Positions 33,152-41,828 of a DNA stretch of 64,000 nt are shown piece after piece. Source of the DNA: Bacillota bacterium (lineage in GTDB: Bacteria; Bacillota; Clostridia; Christensenellales; SZUA-584); assembly GCA_023406895.1 (NCBI GenBank), contig JAEXTV010000028.1, positions 62,001 through 126,000 on the forward strand, written 5' to 3'. The notes below the pieces were generated by a model. That model was not told where the DNA came from. It did no database searches and saw nothing but the letters and a program-made list of their open reading frames with translations. Both the position numbers and the translations under genes were made by a program. Position 1 is the stretch's first letter, and the number at the start of each line of letters is the position of its first letter.

Positions 33152-34222
33152 ATGCGTTACGTCGTGATTACAAAAGTCGAAAAAGGGATGATACTGGGGC
33201 AGACTTTATACGGCAGTAATTATGAGCCGCTTTACACGCAAGGCACAAAGCTAAAAAGCGCGCATGTCAAAACAATCAACCGGCTCGGATACTCGGGCAT
33301 ATATATTCACGATGATCTATCGGAGCCTGTGCAAATTGACCCCATTGTTCCCGAGAGCATGCGGCTCAGCATCGTCAAAGCGGCAAAAAAATACTTAAAA
33401 CAGGCTCAGGCCGATTCCGTGAACAACACGCTGACAAAAGTCAGCGTGGAAGAGCAGAAAAGCGTTGTGATGCCTGTCATCGAGCGGCTGCTCACCGTGA
33501 AAGATCCCATTATTGAACATTTTGATATCAAAGCCTTCGACGATTACGACTATTACCACGCAGCCAACGTCATGATGCTGTCGCTGGTGCTTGGCATTAA
33601 GCTTGGCATCAAGGATAACAACCTGTTCGAGCTCGGCATCGCGTCTTTGGTTCACGACGTCGGCAACGCGTTTATCCCGTCCGATATCCTCAACAAACCC
33701 GGCGAACTCACGCCCGAGGAATTCGCGATCGTCAAATCGCATGCCGAGAAGGGCTACGATTATCTGCGCAATTACTACGACCTCTCGCCTGCCGCGTGCA
33801 ACGGCGCGCTGCAGCATCATGAGAATTACGACGGCACAGGTTACCCCGGGAACCTTCGAAAAAACAAAATATCGTTGTTCGGGCGCATCATCGCACTGAC
33901 GGATGTGTTCGATGCGCTGATATCGCGCCGTCCATACCGACACGCGCTGCATCCATATCAGGCGCTCGATATCATCCGCCAAAAGTCTGACCGCAAATTC
34001 GACCCCGAAATTGTTTACACGATTGAGAAAGTGATTGCACCATATCCGGTGGCGACAAGCGTGGAACTCAATACTTATGAGAAATGCATTGTCGCGGAAA
34101 ATTACGCAGACGATCTCTCTCGCCCGAAGCTCTATGTTCCTGGCAAGCGCGGGTATTATATTGACCTTAAGAACGACGCTTCATTTAAAAATTCAACGAT
34201 TATCGGCATCATTAACGAATAG
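33152..34222 (+). CDS. HD-GYP domain protein (probable cyclic-di-GMP phosphodiesterase)
   Basis: 356 residues, cytoplasmic. The N-terminal 110 residues form a domain often found before HD-GYP (VEKGMILGQTLYG). The C-terminal HD-GYP domain has His136, His168-Asp169 (LVHDVGN), His197 (KSHAEKG), HHENYDGTGYP (222-232) and ALTDVFDALISRRPYR. Family enzymes use a di- or tri-iron site to hydrolyse c-di-GMP to GMP. One deviation is Asn171 where HDxGK has Lys, so activity should be tested. ATG at 33152 follows AAGGAGTCGTT. It is divergent from the surface/F1-like operon and followed after 14 bp by a lipoprotein gene. Confidence 0.9.
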   Translation: MRYVVITKVEKGMILGQTLYGSNYEPLYTQGTKLKSAHVKTINRLGYSGIYIHDDLSEPVQIDPIVPESMRLSIVKAAKKYLKQAQADSVNNTLTKVSVEEQKSVVMPVIERLLTVKDPIIEHFDIKAFDDYDYYHAANVMMLSLVLGIKLGIKDNNLFELGIASLVHDVGNAFIPSDILNKPGELTPEEFAIVKSHAEKGYDYLRNYYDLSPAACNGALQHHENYDGTGYPGNLRKNKISLFGRIIALTDVFDALISRRPYRHALHPYQALDIIRQKSDRKFDPEIVYTIEKVIAPYPVATSVELNTYEKCIVAENYADDLSRPKLYVPGKRGYYIDLKNDASFKNSTIIGIINE

Positions 34223-34236
34223 CTTAAGGAGCCAGT

Positions 34237-34758
34237 ATGTCCAAAACACAGTGTGTACTTACCGGCATGGCCGCCATTGTCATACTGCTCGCCGCGGGCT
34301 GCGGCAGCAATGCGCCGACTGTACAAGAGTCGCCTGTCATCGCGCAGGATATTCTGCTGGGCGCGGACGACGCTTCGGACATACCGGAGATGACGGTGAT
34401 GCCCGATTCGGGTGATACCGCCGGTCAGGAACAAGCGCTGGCTGATGAAAAAGAATATCTTCAAAATGAAATCGACCGGCTCAATGAAAAGATCAAGAAT
34501 CTGCAATGGCTGCGTGATTCATATGTTCAGGAAAACCCGGCCGACCTTATGACAAAACTCGCCGACTGCGACGCGCTGATAGCGGACGCGCATAATGAGC
34601 TGACCAAGCTTCAAGACCGTCTGATAAACAATGAACAGAATCTCGGCGCGCTCAGCAATGACACACACGAAGGCGCACCGGAAGACATACAGCCGCTAAC
34701 AGAAACGCCGTCCAATCCGCCGATGTCAGCGTCTGATGAATCCGTTCCGGTATCATAA
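34237..34758 (+). CDS. Small coiled-coil lipoprotein
   Basis: 173 residues, function not recognised. Signal peptide with lipobox LAAGC (Cys22), an acidic low-complexity stretch, then a long predicted coiled coil (about 68-135: ADEKEYLQNEIDRLNEKIKN and so on) and a Pro/Ser/Thr-rich tail. ATG follows AAGGAGCCAGT. It is co-transcribed with the HD-GYP gene (14-bp gap). Expected outside the cytoplasmic membrane, lipid-anchored. Confidence 0.85.
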   Translation: MSKTQCVLTGMAAIVILLAAGCGSNAPTVQESPVIAQDILLGADDASDIPEMTVMPDSGDTAGQEQALADEKEYLQNEIDRLNEKIKNLQWLRDSYVQENPADLMTKLADCDALIADAHNELTKLQDRLINNEQNLGALSNDTHEGAPEDIQPLTETPSNPPMSASDESVPVS

Positions 34759-34945
34759 ACAAGAGCAAAGTTCTCCGCTTCAATTCAAAAAATCCAGCGA
34801 TTCGGTCTGTGACCTCACTTTTAAGAATATATGATAACGCAGGTTATTGCGGATATCGTTCTCATTGTGTGGTAACGCAATCTTGAAAATTCATCAGTTT
34901 CTCAGACTGATCATATAACAATCAAAATGAAAGGAACTGGATAGT

Positions 34946-35584
34946 ATGTGGTTTGGTAACTGGGCCAACGCAGCCGCGGCTGACCGCGCGCGGGACGCGG
35001 TGCGCAGCACCGCCAACTTCGACTGGACGTTCATCGCCATTTTCGCTTTCGTCGTGTATATCTATGCGACGGAGCTGCAGCGCAAAAATTACCGCGCGGT
35101 CGCGGCCGGGCTCTCGCTGTACATGGTGCACTGGTTCTACGAGATCATGAACGCCATCATCTGCAGCGCGACGGGTTACGCGCTGTGGACCGTGTCTCCG
35201 GAAAGCACAAGCTTCGTGCTGCTCATCGGGGTCAGCTGGGAGCTCTCCATGATGTTCGCGGTTGCGGGGCTGATTATGGGCAAGCTGCTGCCGGAAGACC
35301 CGAAAAAGAAAATTCTCGGCATCAACAACCGGCTGTTGTTTGCCGTGGGAAATGCAGCGTTTTTCAGCGCCGTGGAGATTTTTCTCGCGTCCACGCCCGC
35401 GTTTATCTGGGTTTACCCATGGTGGGGTGCCATTCCGGTGTTCATCACCACGTATATTCCGTTTTTCCTGGCGGCGTTCCTTGTGCCTGACAGGAAACCG
35501 CGCTTTCAGAAAATTTTTATCGGCGGCCTCGCAGCCGTCAATGTGCTGCTGCTCGCCATATTGATACCGCTCGGTATCATATAG
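34946..35584 (+). CDS. Polytopic membrane protein of unknown function
   Basis: 212 residues with about six to seven TM segments (near 27-44, 52-70, 85-110, 125-148, 150-172, 190-210) and short charged loops. Trp/Tyr-rich motifs such as HWFYEIMNAIICSATGYALW and WVYPWWGAIPVF do not point to a family I can name. ATG at 34946 follows AAAGGAACTGGATAGT. It is separated by 187 bp from the lipoprotein gene and ends at a strong terminator. Confidence 0.75.
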   Translation: MWFGNWANAAAADRARDAVRSTANFDWTFIAIFAFVVYIYATELQRKNYRAVAAGLSLYMVHWFYEIMNAIICSATGYALWTVSPESTSFVLLIGVSWELSMMFAVAGLIMGKLLPEDPKKKILGINNRLLFAVGNAAFFSAVEIFLASTPAFIWVYPWWGAIPVFITTYIPFFLAAFLVPDRKPRFQKIFIGGLAAVNVLLLAILIPLGII

Positions 35585-35601
35585 TCACCCGCATATCAGC
35601 C

Positions 35602-35628
35602 GGTGCCGCCTCAGGTGGCACCTTTTTT
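35602..35628 (+). terminator. Strong rho-independent terminator
   Basis: GGTGCCGCC pairs with GGTGGCACC (9 bp, one G-T) around TCA, followed by six T. It starts 18 bp after the membrane-protein stop. Confidence 0.9.
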
Positions 35629-35632
35629 ATAC

Positions 35633-36450
35633 TGTCATACCGGGCGGAGCGCCAGCGGAAAGAAGCATCCCATGGCTTTTCGCTCTTGGACGTGGGACCC
35701 TTCGCTCACGCTCAGGGTGACATAAGCGGCTGCCTGCTCGCACTCTCTACTTTGTCATGCTGAACGGAGCGTCAGCGAAGTGATGCATCCCACGGCTTAC
35801 CGCTCTTTGACGTGGGACCCTTCACTCACGTTCAGGGTGACATAAGCGGTTGCCTGCTCACAGCCCATTTTGTCATACCGAGCGGAGCGACAGCGCAGAG
35901 AGGTATCCCACGGCTTACCGCTCTTGGGTGGAACCCTTCGTTCACGCTCAATGTGACATAAGCCGCTGCCTGCTCACAGCCCATTTTGTCATGCTGAACG
36001 GAGCGTCAGCGGAGTGACTACGAAGTGGACCAGCATCCCATGGTTTTTCGCTCTTTGACGTGGCACCCTTCGCTCACGCTCAGGGTGACACATGCCACTG
36101 CCTGCTCACAGCCCCTCCTGTCATGCTGAACGGAGCGCGTGCGGAGTGAAGCATCCCATGGTTTTTCGCTCTTGGACGTGTCACCCTTCGCTCACGCTCA
36201 GGGTGACACATGCCACTGCCTGCTCATAGCCCCTTCTGTCATGCTGAACGGAGCGCGTGCGGAGTGAAGCATCCCACGGCTTTTCGCTCTTGGACGTGGG
36301 ACCCTTCACTCACGTTCAGGGTGACATAAGCCGCTGCCTGCTCATAGCCCATTTTGTCATGCTGAACGTAGTGTTAACGAAGTGGACCAGCATCCCATGG
36401 CATCACGCTCTTGGTCGTGGGACCCTTCACTCACGCTCAGGGTGACATAT
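35633..36450. repeat. Array of seven imperfect palindromic repeats, period about 116-132 bp
   Basis: Units begin at about 35633, 35753, 35871, 35987, 36119, 36237 and 36355. Each starts TGTCATxCTGAACGGAGCG and ends with the inverted form CGCTCAGGGTGACA, so each can fold on itself. The middle (TTTTCGCTCTTGGACGTGG) and the linker (GCTGCCTGCTCA) are shared, so this is a tandem amplification of one element with its spacer. The ends resemble the widespread GTCATxCTGAGCGAAGCG family of bacterial intergenic repeats. It fills the whole gap between the membrane-protein terminator and the ABC permease gene. No coding potential. Confidence 0.9.
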
Positions 36451-36477
36451 GCTGTTTACTAAGCTTCAAATTGCAGA

Positions 36478-37281
36478 CTACTTCCGATTTACCCTCTTTT
36501 CCGCATAAGCCACACCCATATACATCAGTACCGCCACCACCGCGAGTATCAGTATACTCGCCATCACAAGATCAAGCTTGAAAACCTGCCCGCCATACAC
36601 AATCAAATACCCGAGCCCCGCTTTGGATACGAGGTATTCACCCACAATCACGCCGACCCACGTCATCCCCACGTTGATCTTCAGCGTTGATATCATCGTC
36701 GGCACGCTGCCGGGCAGCACCACCATCTTAAGTATTTGAAATCGAGTGGCACCAAATGTGCGCATCAGCAGCACCTTCTCCTCACTGACCTCCAAAAAAC
36801 CGTTCAGCATGCTCATCACGGTCACAATCACCGATATCAGAAGCGCCATTGTGATGATCGCGCCTTCACCCGCGCCAACCCAGATGATGATGACGGGCCC
36901 CAGCGCAATTTTTGGCAGACTGTTGAGCACCACGAGATAAGGGTCCAGCGTTCTTGCGACGAGCGGCGACCACCATAAGCCGATGGCCACGGCAATACCG
37001 ATTACAGTACCGAGCGCAAAGCCCGCCACCGTCTCCCACAGCGTCACGCCGATATGCATAAACAGCTCGCCCGAATTATAAAGCGACACAATCGTGTTCA
37101 CAATGCGCGATGGTGAGCTCATAATGAACGGATCGATCCATTTCAGTGCCGCTGAAATTTCCCACAGGCCAATCAGCGCAATGAGCAATGCGATACGCAC
37201 AAAGATCACTTTTTGATTATCACTGTGAATCTTCTTTAAATATACCTGATGTTCTGTCAGTTTCTTTTTTTTACTCGACAT
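36478..37281 (-). CDS. ABC transporter permease, TauC/SsuC type
   Basis: 267 residues, six TM segments, with the family loop motif EEKVLLMRTFGATRFQILKMVVLPGSVP that contacts the ATPase and a final basic tail. It forms the membrane channel of a nitrate/sulfonate/taurine-type importer with the two genes upstream. ATG at 37281 overlaps the ATPase gene by 11 bp; the frame is open to 37311. Substrate unknown. Confidence 0.93.
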   Translation of the reverse strand: MSSKKKKLTEHQVYLKKIHSDNQKVIFVRIALLIALIGLWEISAALKWIDPFIMSSPSRIVNTIVSLYNSGELFMHIGVTLWETVAGFALGTVIGIAVAIGLWWSPLVARTLDPYLVVLNSLPKIALGPVIIIWVGAGEGAIITMALLISVIVTVMSMLNGFLEVSEEKVLLMRTFGATRFQILKMVVLPGSVPTMISTLKINVGMTWVGVIVGEYLVSKAGLGYLIVYGGQVFKLDLVMASILILAVVAVLMYMGVAYAEKRVNRK

Positions 37282-38041
37282 GCACCGCCAGCTCCCTCCA
37301 TAAGAAATCAAAGTACTCCCTGAATTTTTGATCCTGCCTCTTTTTAATCGGAGAGGCGCTCATGTCGTCAAATTCAATTTTGAGCTCGGTTTTCACGCTC
37401 GTTGGCCTCGGAGAGAGCACAAGCACCCGGTCCGACATCGAGATCGCCTCGGCAATATCGTGCGTCACGAGCACTGCTGTTTTTTTCTCAGACCGGATGA
37501 TCTCCGAAATCTCATCCGAGAGCACCAGCCGCGTCTGGTAATCAAGCGAGGAAAACGGCTCATCGAGCAGCAGAAGCTCCGGGTCAATCGCAAGTGTACG
37601 GATCAGCGCCACCTTTTGGCGCATACCGCCCGAAAGCTGCTGAGGATAATGCTTTGCAAAATCTCCAAGCCCGTATTTTTGAAGCAGCGCAACGGCCTTG
37701 CGCCGCGCCTCTTTGGTGCATTTTTTTTGCACCTGAAGACCAAGCAGAATATTCTCCTCTATCGTACGCCATTCAAAAAGGTGGTCCCGCTGCAGCATAT
37801 AAGCAACAAGCTCGCTGTACCCTTTCACTGCCTCATCCTCTATGAATACTTTGCCATCCGACGGCTCGATGAGCCCCGCAATCAGCGACAGCACCGTGGT
37901 TTTGCCGCATCCGCTCGGCCCGATAATACCTAAGAATTCGCCTTTGTAAACGGAAAACGACAGGTCTGTCACGGCTTCGGTTTCCGCCTTCACCGTATGG
38001 TAATTTTTATAAATATGTTCGACTCTGACGAGTGGTTCCAA
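37271..38041 (-). CDS. ABC transporter ATP-binding protein, TauB/SsuB type
   Basis: 256-residue ATPase driving the adjacent importer. It has Walker A GPSGCGKTT, Q-loop MLQRDHLF, signature LSGGMRQK, Walker B LLLLDEPFSSLD and the switch His in VTHDIAEAI. The start is TTG at 38041 behind AAGGGGAG. It follows the binding-protein gene after 224 bp containing a terminator-like hairpin, and overlaps the permease gene. Confidence 0.95.
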   Translation of the reverse strand: MEPLVRVEHIYKNYHTVKAETEAVTDLSFSVYKGEFLGIIGPSGCGKTTVLSLIAGLIEPSDGKVFIEDEAVKGYSELVAYMLQRDHLFEWRTIEENILLGLQVQKKCTKEARRKAVALLQKYGLGDFAKHYPQQLSGGMRQKVALIRTLAIDPELLLLDEPFSSLDYQTRLVLSDEISEIIRSEKKTAVLVTHDIAEAISMSDRVLVLSPRPTSVKTELKIEFDDMSASPIKKRQDQKFREYFDFLWRELAVHVE

Positions 38042-38226
38042 ATCGATCTCCCCTTTACTTCACTCCGGATAAACCCATTGACACATCTCTCAACGAGTTC
38101 CGGTATAAATAGAACCGAAAGAGACTATGACCCATGTATTCATGCGCTTTCTCCGTCGGTTTATAGTAACAGTATATTGACAGCGTAACTTTTCGGTTCT
38201 ACCGCGTTTTTATGTGCCTGTTCACA

Positions 38227-38254
38227 TAAAAAAGAGCCCCGTTTCCGAGGCTCT
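38227..38254 (-). terminator. Terminator/attenuator after the binding-protein gene
   Basis: On the minus strand AGAGCC pairs with GGCTCT (one mismatch, then further pairing) and a run of six T follows. It lies just after the lipoprotein stop and before the ATPase gene, so it may lower expression of the two downstream genes. The rest of the 224-bp gap shows no clear promoter. Confidence 0.75.
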
Positions 38255-38265
38255 CCGAATATTCT

Positions 38266-39264
38266 TCAGCTCATGGCATCCACAATTTTCTGCGCGTATG
38301 ACGTATCCACAACGTCCGTAAACTCCACTTTGTCTTCAAGCACACCGGCCTGTATGATGATATCCTGCAGACGGTTGAACGCTTCTTCCTTCATCACGGG
38401 CGTATCCATCCACGCATCAATAGCTCTGTATGATTTTGCCACCATCACAAGCGACTCGATGCTGGTATCCGGGAAGAAGCTGACAATCGCCTTTGCGACC
38501 TCCTCGTCCGTGGCGTTCTGCACGAAACGCTGCCCCTTGTAAACCGCTCTTAAGAATTTCTCAATGATCTCCGGATGATCCTTGATGTAGCTCTTCTTAG
38601 CCATAAACGCGGTATACGGCACTTCGCCGCTCTCTGCGCCCACCGCGTCCAGAATGTATCCTTTGCCTTCTTTTTCAAACGTTGAGGCCGTCGGTTCAAA
38701 CAGCGTCACATAATCGCCTGTGCCGCCTTCAAACGCGCCGCCCATCAGATTGAACTGTATGTTTGTGAGCACTTCCACGTCAACGCCGGGCTCCAGCCCG
38801 TTCTTTCTCAGCACGTATTCGAGTGTCATCTCAGGCACACCGCCCGCACGTCCGCCGATAATCGTTTTGCCCTTTACGTCTGTCCATTCAAAATTGTCAT
38901 CAGGTGTACGTCCCATCAGAAAAGACCCGTCTCGTTTTGTCAGCTGCCCAATCACGAGCGCGCTGTCTTCTTTGCCTTCGTTAAACACGTAGATGGCCGC
39001 TTCCGGCCCCATCAGCCCGATTTCGGCCTGCCCCGACAGCACTGCCGTCATCGATTTGTCCGCACCTCCGCCGTTCACCAGCTCGATTTCCAGCCCCTCA
39101 TCCTTGAAATACCCAAGCGAAACCGCCGCGTACAAAGGCGCATAGAACACCGAATGCGTCACCTCATTGAGCGTGATCTTCTGCGCGGGCTGTGTGCCGC
39201 AGCCGACGAGCATCGCCGCTGCCATCAGCAGGCACAGTACAACAGCTATGAACCGTTTAATCAT
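38266..39264 (-). CDS. ABC transporter substrate-binding lipoprotein, NMT1/THI5-like (TauA/SsuA type)
   Basis: 332 residues. Signal peptide with lipobox LVGC (Cys22), then a type II binding fold with the family pattern HSVFYAPLYAAVSLGYFKDEGLEIEL, VLSGQAEIGLMGPEAAIYV and GKTIIGGRAGGVPEMTLEYVL. Members bind sulfonates, nitrate, riboflavin or thiamine precursors; the ligand cannot be told here and no riboswitch was seen upstream. ATG follows AGGAGGGGATGCA. First gene of the transporter unit. Confidence 0.93.
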   Translation of the reverse strand: MIKRFIAVVLCLLMAAAMLVGCGTQPAQKITLNEVTHSVFYAPLYAAVSLGYFKDEGLEIELVNGGGADKSMTAVLSGQAEIGLMGPEAAIYVFNEGKEDSALVIGQLTKRDGSFLMGRTPDDNFEWTDVKGKTIIGGRAGGVPEMTLEYVLRKNGLEPGVDVEVLTNIQFNLMGGAFEGGTGDYVTLFEPTASTFEKEGKGYILDAVGAESGEVPYTAFMAKKSYIKDHPEIIEKFLRAVYKGQRFVQNATDEEVAKAIVSFFPDTSIESLVMVAKSYRAIDAWMDTPVMKEEAFNRLQDIIIQAGVLEDKVEFTDVVDTSYAQKIVDAMS

Positions 39265-39384
39265 TGCATCCCCTCCTTAGCCAAATTGCTGCTTTATATT
39301 ATGCTTGAAGAGGGGCAAACCGTGATTAGTCATGACTCTCAAATATATGATGAGGCATTGTTAAGACCATCCTTTTCATAACAA

Positions 39385-39413
39385 ATGAAAAGCGGCCTTC
39401 TTATGGCCGCTTT
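39385..39413 (-). terminator. Terminator at the end of the polysaccharide cluster
   Basis: A perfect 9-bp stem, AAAGCGGCC with GGCCGCTTT, around a 7-nt loop, followed on the minus strand by TTTTCATTT. It lies 28 bp after the stop of the last glycosyltransferase gene. A-rich flank on the other side means it could work in both directions. Confidence 0.85.
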
Positions 39414-39440
39414 AATCCGCACGATACAATTTTGCTTATG

Positions 39441-40625
39441 TTAAATGGATGCGTTGTCACTGATCTGCTCGATGAGCTTCGATATCCTTTCGGTAATATC
39501 CTCCCACCGGTAATTGACGTTCACATACTCCTTTGCGTTCTCTCTCATCACCGCATATTCCTGCGGATGACTGAGCAGATAATTGAGCGCCAGCTCGAAC
39601 TCAAAATACCGCGTGAAATATAAGCCGGCATTGCTTCTGTGGCAGTGTCCCTTTAATACGGTACAATCTCCATTCACGAGAACCGGCCTGCCGAGAATCA
39701 TGCTTTCGAGCACAACCATCGATAAGCTCTCGAATTCGGATGCAAGTACGAGTGCCACACTGTCTCGCAAAACGATGAATTTGTTTTCGTCGCTGACAAA
39801 TCCAAGGCTGATAATATCCGGGTCACGGGGAATGTCCATCACCGTCTTCCCAATCAGCACAAGCTTTAAGTCGCCCGGGTTTCGTTTCTTATATTCCAGG
39901 AAATAATCAAAAAGCCTGCCGCAGCCTTTGGATTCATCAATGCGTCCGGCGTAAACGATATACTTATTAAGCCCGTACAAGCCACTCGCGCTTAAAGACG
40001 GATCCAGTTCGGGCACATCCACGCCCACACCGGCCATAACCGATGGCGTGTTTTTTACCGCAAACATTTTTTCTAGGAATGTTTTCTCCTCATGGGTGTT
40101 ATAAATCAGTCCTTTTACATTTTCAAACACTGACTTATAATGTCTTAAATAAATGGGCGGCTCGTTATGCGCCGTCGGTATCAGCAAAGCATTGTCCATG
40201 CCTTTGGGCAGGCAAGTGGCGCTGAAGTAATACAAGTACGTCATGAACAGCACACTGTGGTATTGTACATGATGCTGCTCAACAAATTCTATCAATTCCG
40301 GGCAGTATGGGCCCTGCTCTTCAATCCATTCTCTTTCCTGTTCGTCTGTATGGTTCGGATCGCAAAAAACATCTTCTGATAGCTTATTGAACTTCTTGAT
40401 GTTTCTTTCTTTTTCGGCCGCAAAGCGAATCACTTTCACGCCGTTGATCATCGATTCACCGGCCGGGTATTCGTTTGCCCAAGTCATATAATCCATGGCA
40501 CAGGAGGTCAGCACCTCCACCTCATACCTTGCTATGAGTTTTTCAGCCAGCTGCCGGCAATGCAGTTCCGCTCCGCCATTTACCTCCAAGCCGTATCGTT
40601 GGCATACCATCGCAATTTTCTTCAT
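39441..40625 (-). CDS. GT4-family glycosyltransferase
   Basis: 394-residue GT-B enzyme, last gene of the polysaccharide cluster. N-terminal Rossmann domain with the acceptor-side glycine motif VNGGAELHCRQLA, and a C-terminal donor domain with YAGRIDESKGCGRLFDYF and the EX7E-type segment ASEFESLSMVVLESMILGRP. It overlaps the next upstream glycosyltransferase gene (ATGA), which it resembles. Transfers a nucleotide-activated sugar to the growing glycan; sugar unknown. Confidence 0.9.
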   Translation of the reverse strand: MKKIAMVCQRYGLEVNGGAELHCRQLAEKLIARYEVEVLTSCAMDYMTWANEYPAGESMINGVKVIRFAAEKERNIKKFNKLSEDVFCDPNHTDEQEREWIEEQGPYCPELIEFVEQHHVQYHSVLFMTYLYYFSATCLPKGMDNALLIPTAHNEPPIYLRHYKSVFENVKGLIYNTHEEKTFLEKMFAVKNTPSVMAGVGVDVPELDPSLSASGLYGLNKYIVYAGRIDESKGCGRLFDYFLEYKKRNPGDLKLVLIGKTVMDIPRDPDIISLGFVSDENKFIVLRDSVALVLASEFESLSMVVLESMILGRPVLVNGDCTVLKGHCHRSNAGLYFTRYFEFELALNYLLSHPQEYAVMRENAKEYVNVNYRWEDITERISKLIEQISDNASI

Positions 40626-41815
40626 TCTCGCGCCTCGCTTACCTTTTCAAAGAACCTTTTGTACTTGTCTGTCACCACATCCCAGGTATAGTTGTTCAAA
40701 ACAAAGTTACGTCCGTTTGCACCCATTTCATCTGCGGCTTCCCTGTTCTGCAAAATGTAATTGAGGCAGCCCTCAAACTCGAAATAATTATCATAATACA
40801 ATCCCGCATTGGCCTCTGCTGCAAAATCTTTGGTCACATCACATTTTGCGTTCACCAGAACCGGCCGCCCGCACAGCCAGCTTTCCATAATCACAATGGA
40901 AAAGCTCTCAAAGGAGGACGGCTGGCATAACACTTTTGCCGCCGCGCAGGCATCATATTTATCTTCCATCGAAATAAAACCCAAATCATGAACATCCTTT
41001 TTTACCGATTCGGGAATGCCTATCGTGCCGCCCCCGGTCAATACCAGTTTCAGATCCGTATGTTGACGCTTTTTATATTCGGCAAAGTAACGCAGCAGTA
41101 CATCTACGTTCTTTCCTGTATCTTTTCTTCCCATGTAAAGAACAAACGGCGACGTTATTTTATATTTTGCCGAAAATCTTGACGCATCAAACCTGATATC
41201 CGTATTGATGCCGACGCCGATAATTTCGGCAGCCATGTTACCGGTGCTGAAGAGCTCCTCGGCAAGCCGCGCCTCCGCTTTCGCGTTGAAAAGCATACCC
41301 GCAACCTGGGAAAACGCTTTTTTAAAAAGATTCAAGTACACATAGCTCTCATCATGAAAGCAGGGAATCAGCACCGACTTTTCGGGGCAGACCATACATC
41401 CGTGGTATGTGGTTCCGAACATATAGGGAATAAACACATACAACGCGTAGTCATCGCTGTGTTCTTTTAAGTAGATGTAGAGATTTGTACTGTTGATCAT
41501 ATGATCAACAAAAACGGCTTCTTCGTCCGGTGATATCTTCATGCCCCGCATGAGCTTGGCGTTGACTAAATCAAAAGCCTCACAATCTCTGTGATCAACT
41601 TTAAACCGACGAACGGTCAGACCGCATTCGGTATAGACACCTTCGGCGTAAAAGTCAGCACCCCAGTCGCTTAAGAACTCTTTTGCGCAGGTTGTCAGTA
41701 TTTCAATATTGACGCCGGCCTCGTACAGATGAACCGCCACGCCCCGCAGCAATGCCTCTGCACCTCCGGGTATATTCTCGCCGAACCATGGGGTCACGAA
41801 ACCTATTTTCTTCAT
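40622..41815 (-). CDS. GT4-family glycosyltransferase
   Basis: 397-residue GT-B enzyme. Acceptor-side motif GENIPGGAEALLRG, donor-side YMGRKDTGKNVDVLLRYF and PSSFESFSIVIMESWLCGRP with the EX7E pattern. ATG at 41815 is preferred over an ATG at 41827 because GGAGG lies 5 nt upstream of it. It begins 13 bp after the next gene upstream, and its stop overlaps the start of its paralogue downstream. Sugar specificity unknown. Confidence 0.9.
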   Translation of the reverse strand: MKKIGFVTPWFGENIPGGAEALLRGVAVHLYEAGVNIEILTTCAKEFLSDWGADFYAEGVYTECGLTVRRFKVDHRDCEAFDLVNAKLMRGMKISPDEEAVFVDHMINSTNLYIYLKEHSDDYALYVFIPYMFGTTYHGCMVCPEKSVLIPCFHDESYVYLNLFKKAFSQVAGMLFNAKAEARLAEELFSTGNMAAEIIGVGINTDIRFDASRFSAKYKITSPFVLYMGRKDTGKNVDVLLRYFAEYKKRQHTDLKLVLTGGGTIGIPESVKKDVHDLGFISMEDKYDACAAAKVLCQPSSFESFSIVIMESWLCGRPVLVNAKCDVTKDFAAEANAGLYYDNYFEFEGCLNYILQNREAADEMGANGRNFVLNNYTWDVVTDKYKRFFEKVSEARE

Positions 41816-41828
41816 TCGAACCTCCATC

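Noticed and set aside
35633..36450. CRISPR array
   Set aside because: The linkers between repeats are themselves conserved, units are about 118 bp, and no cas genes are near.
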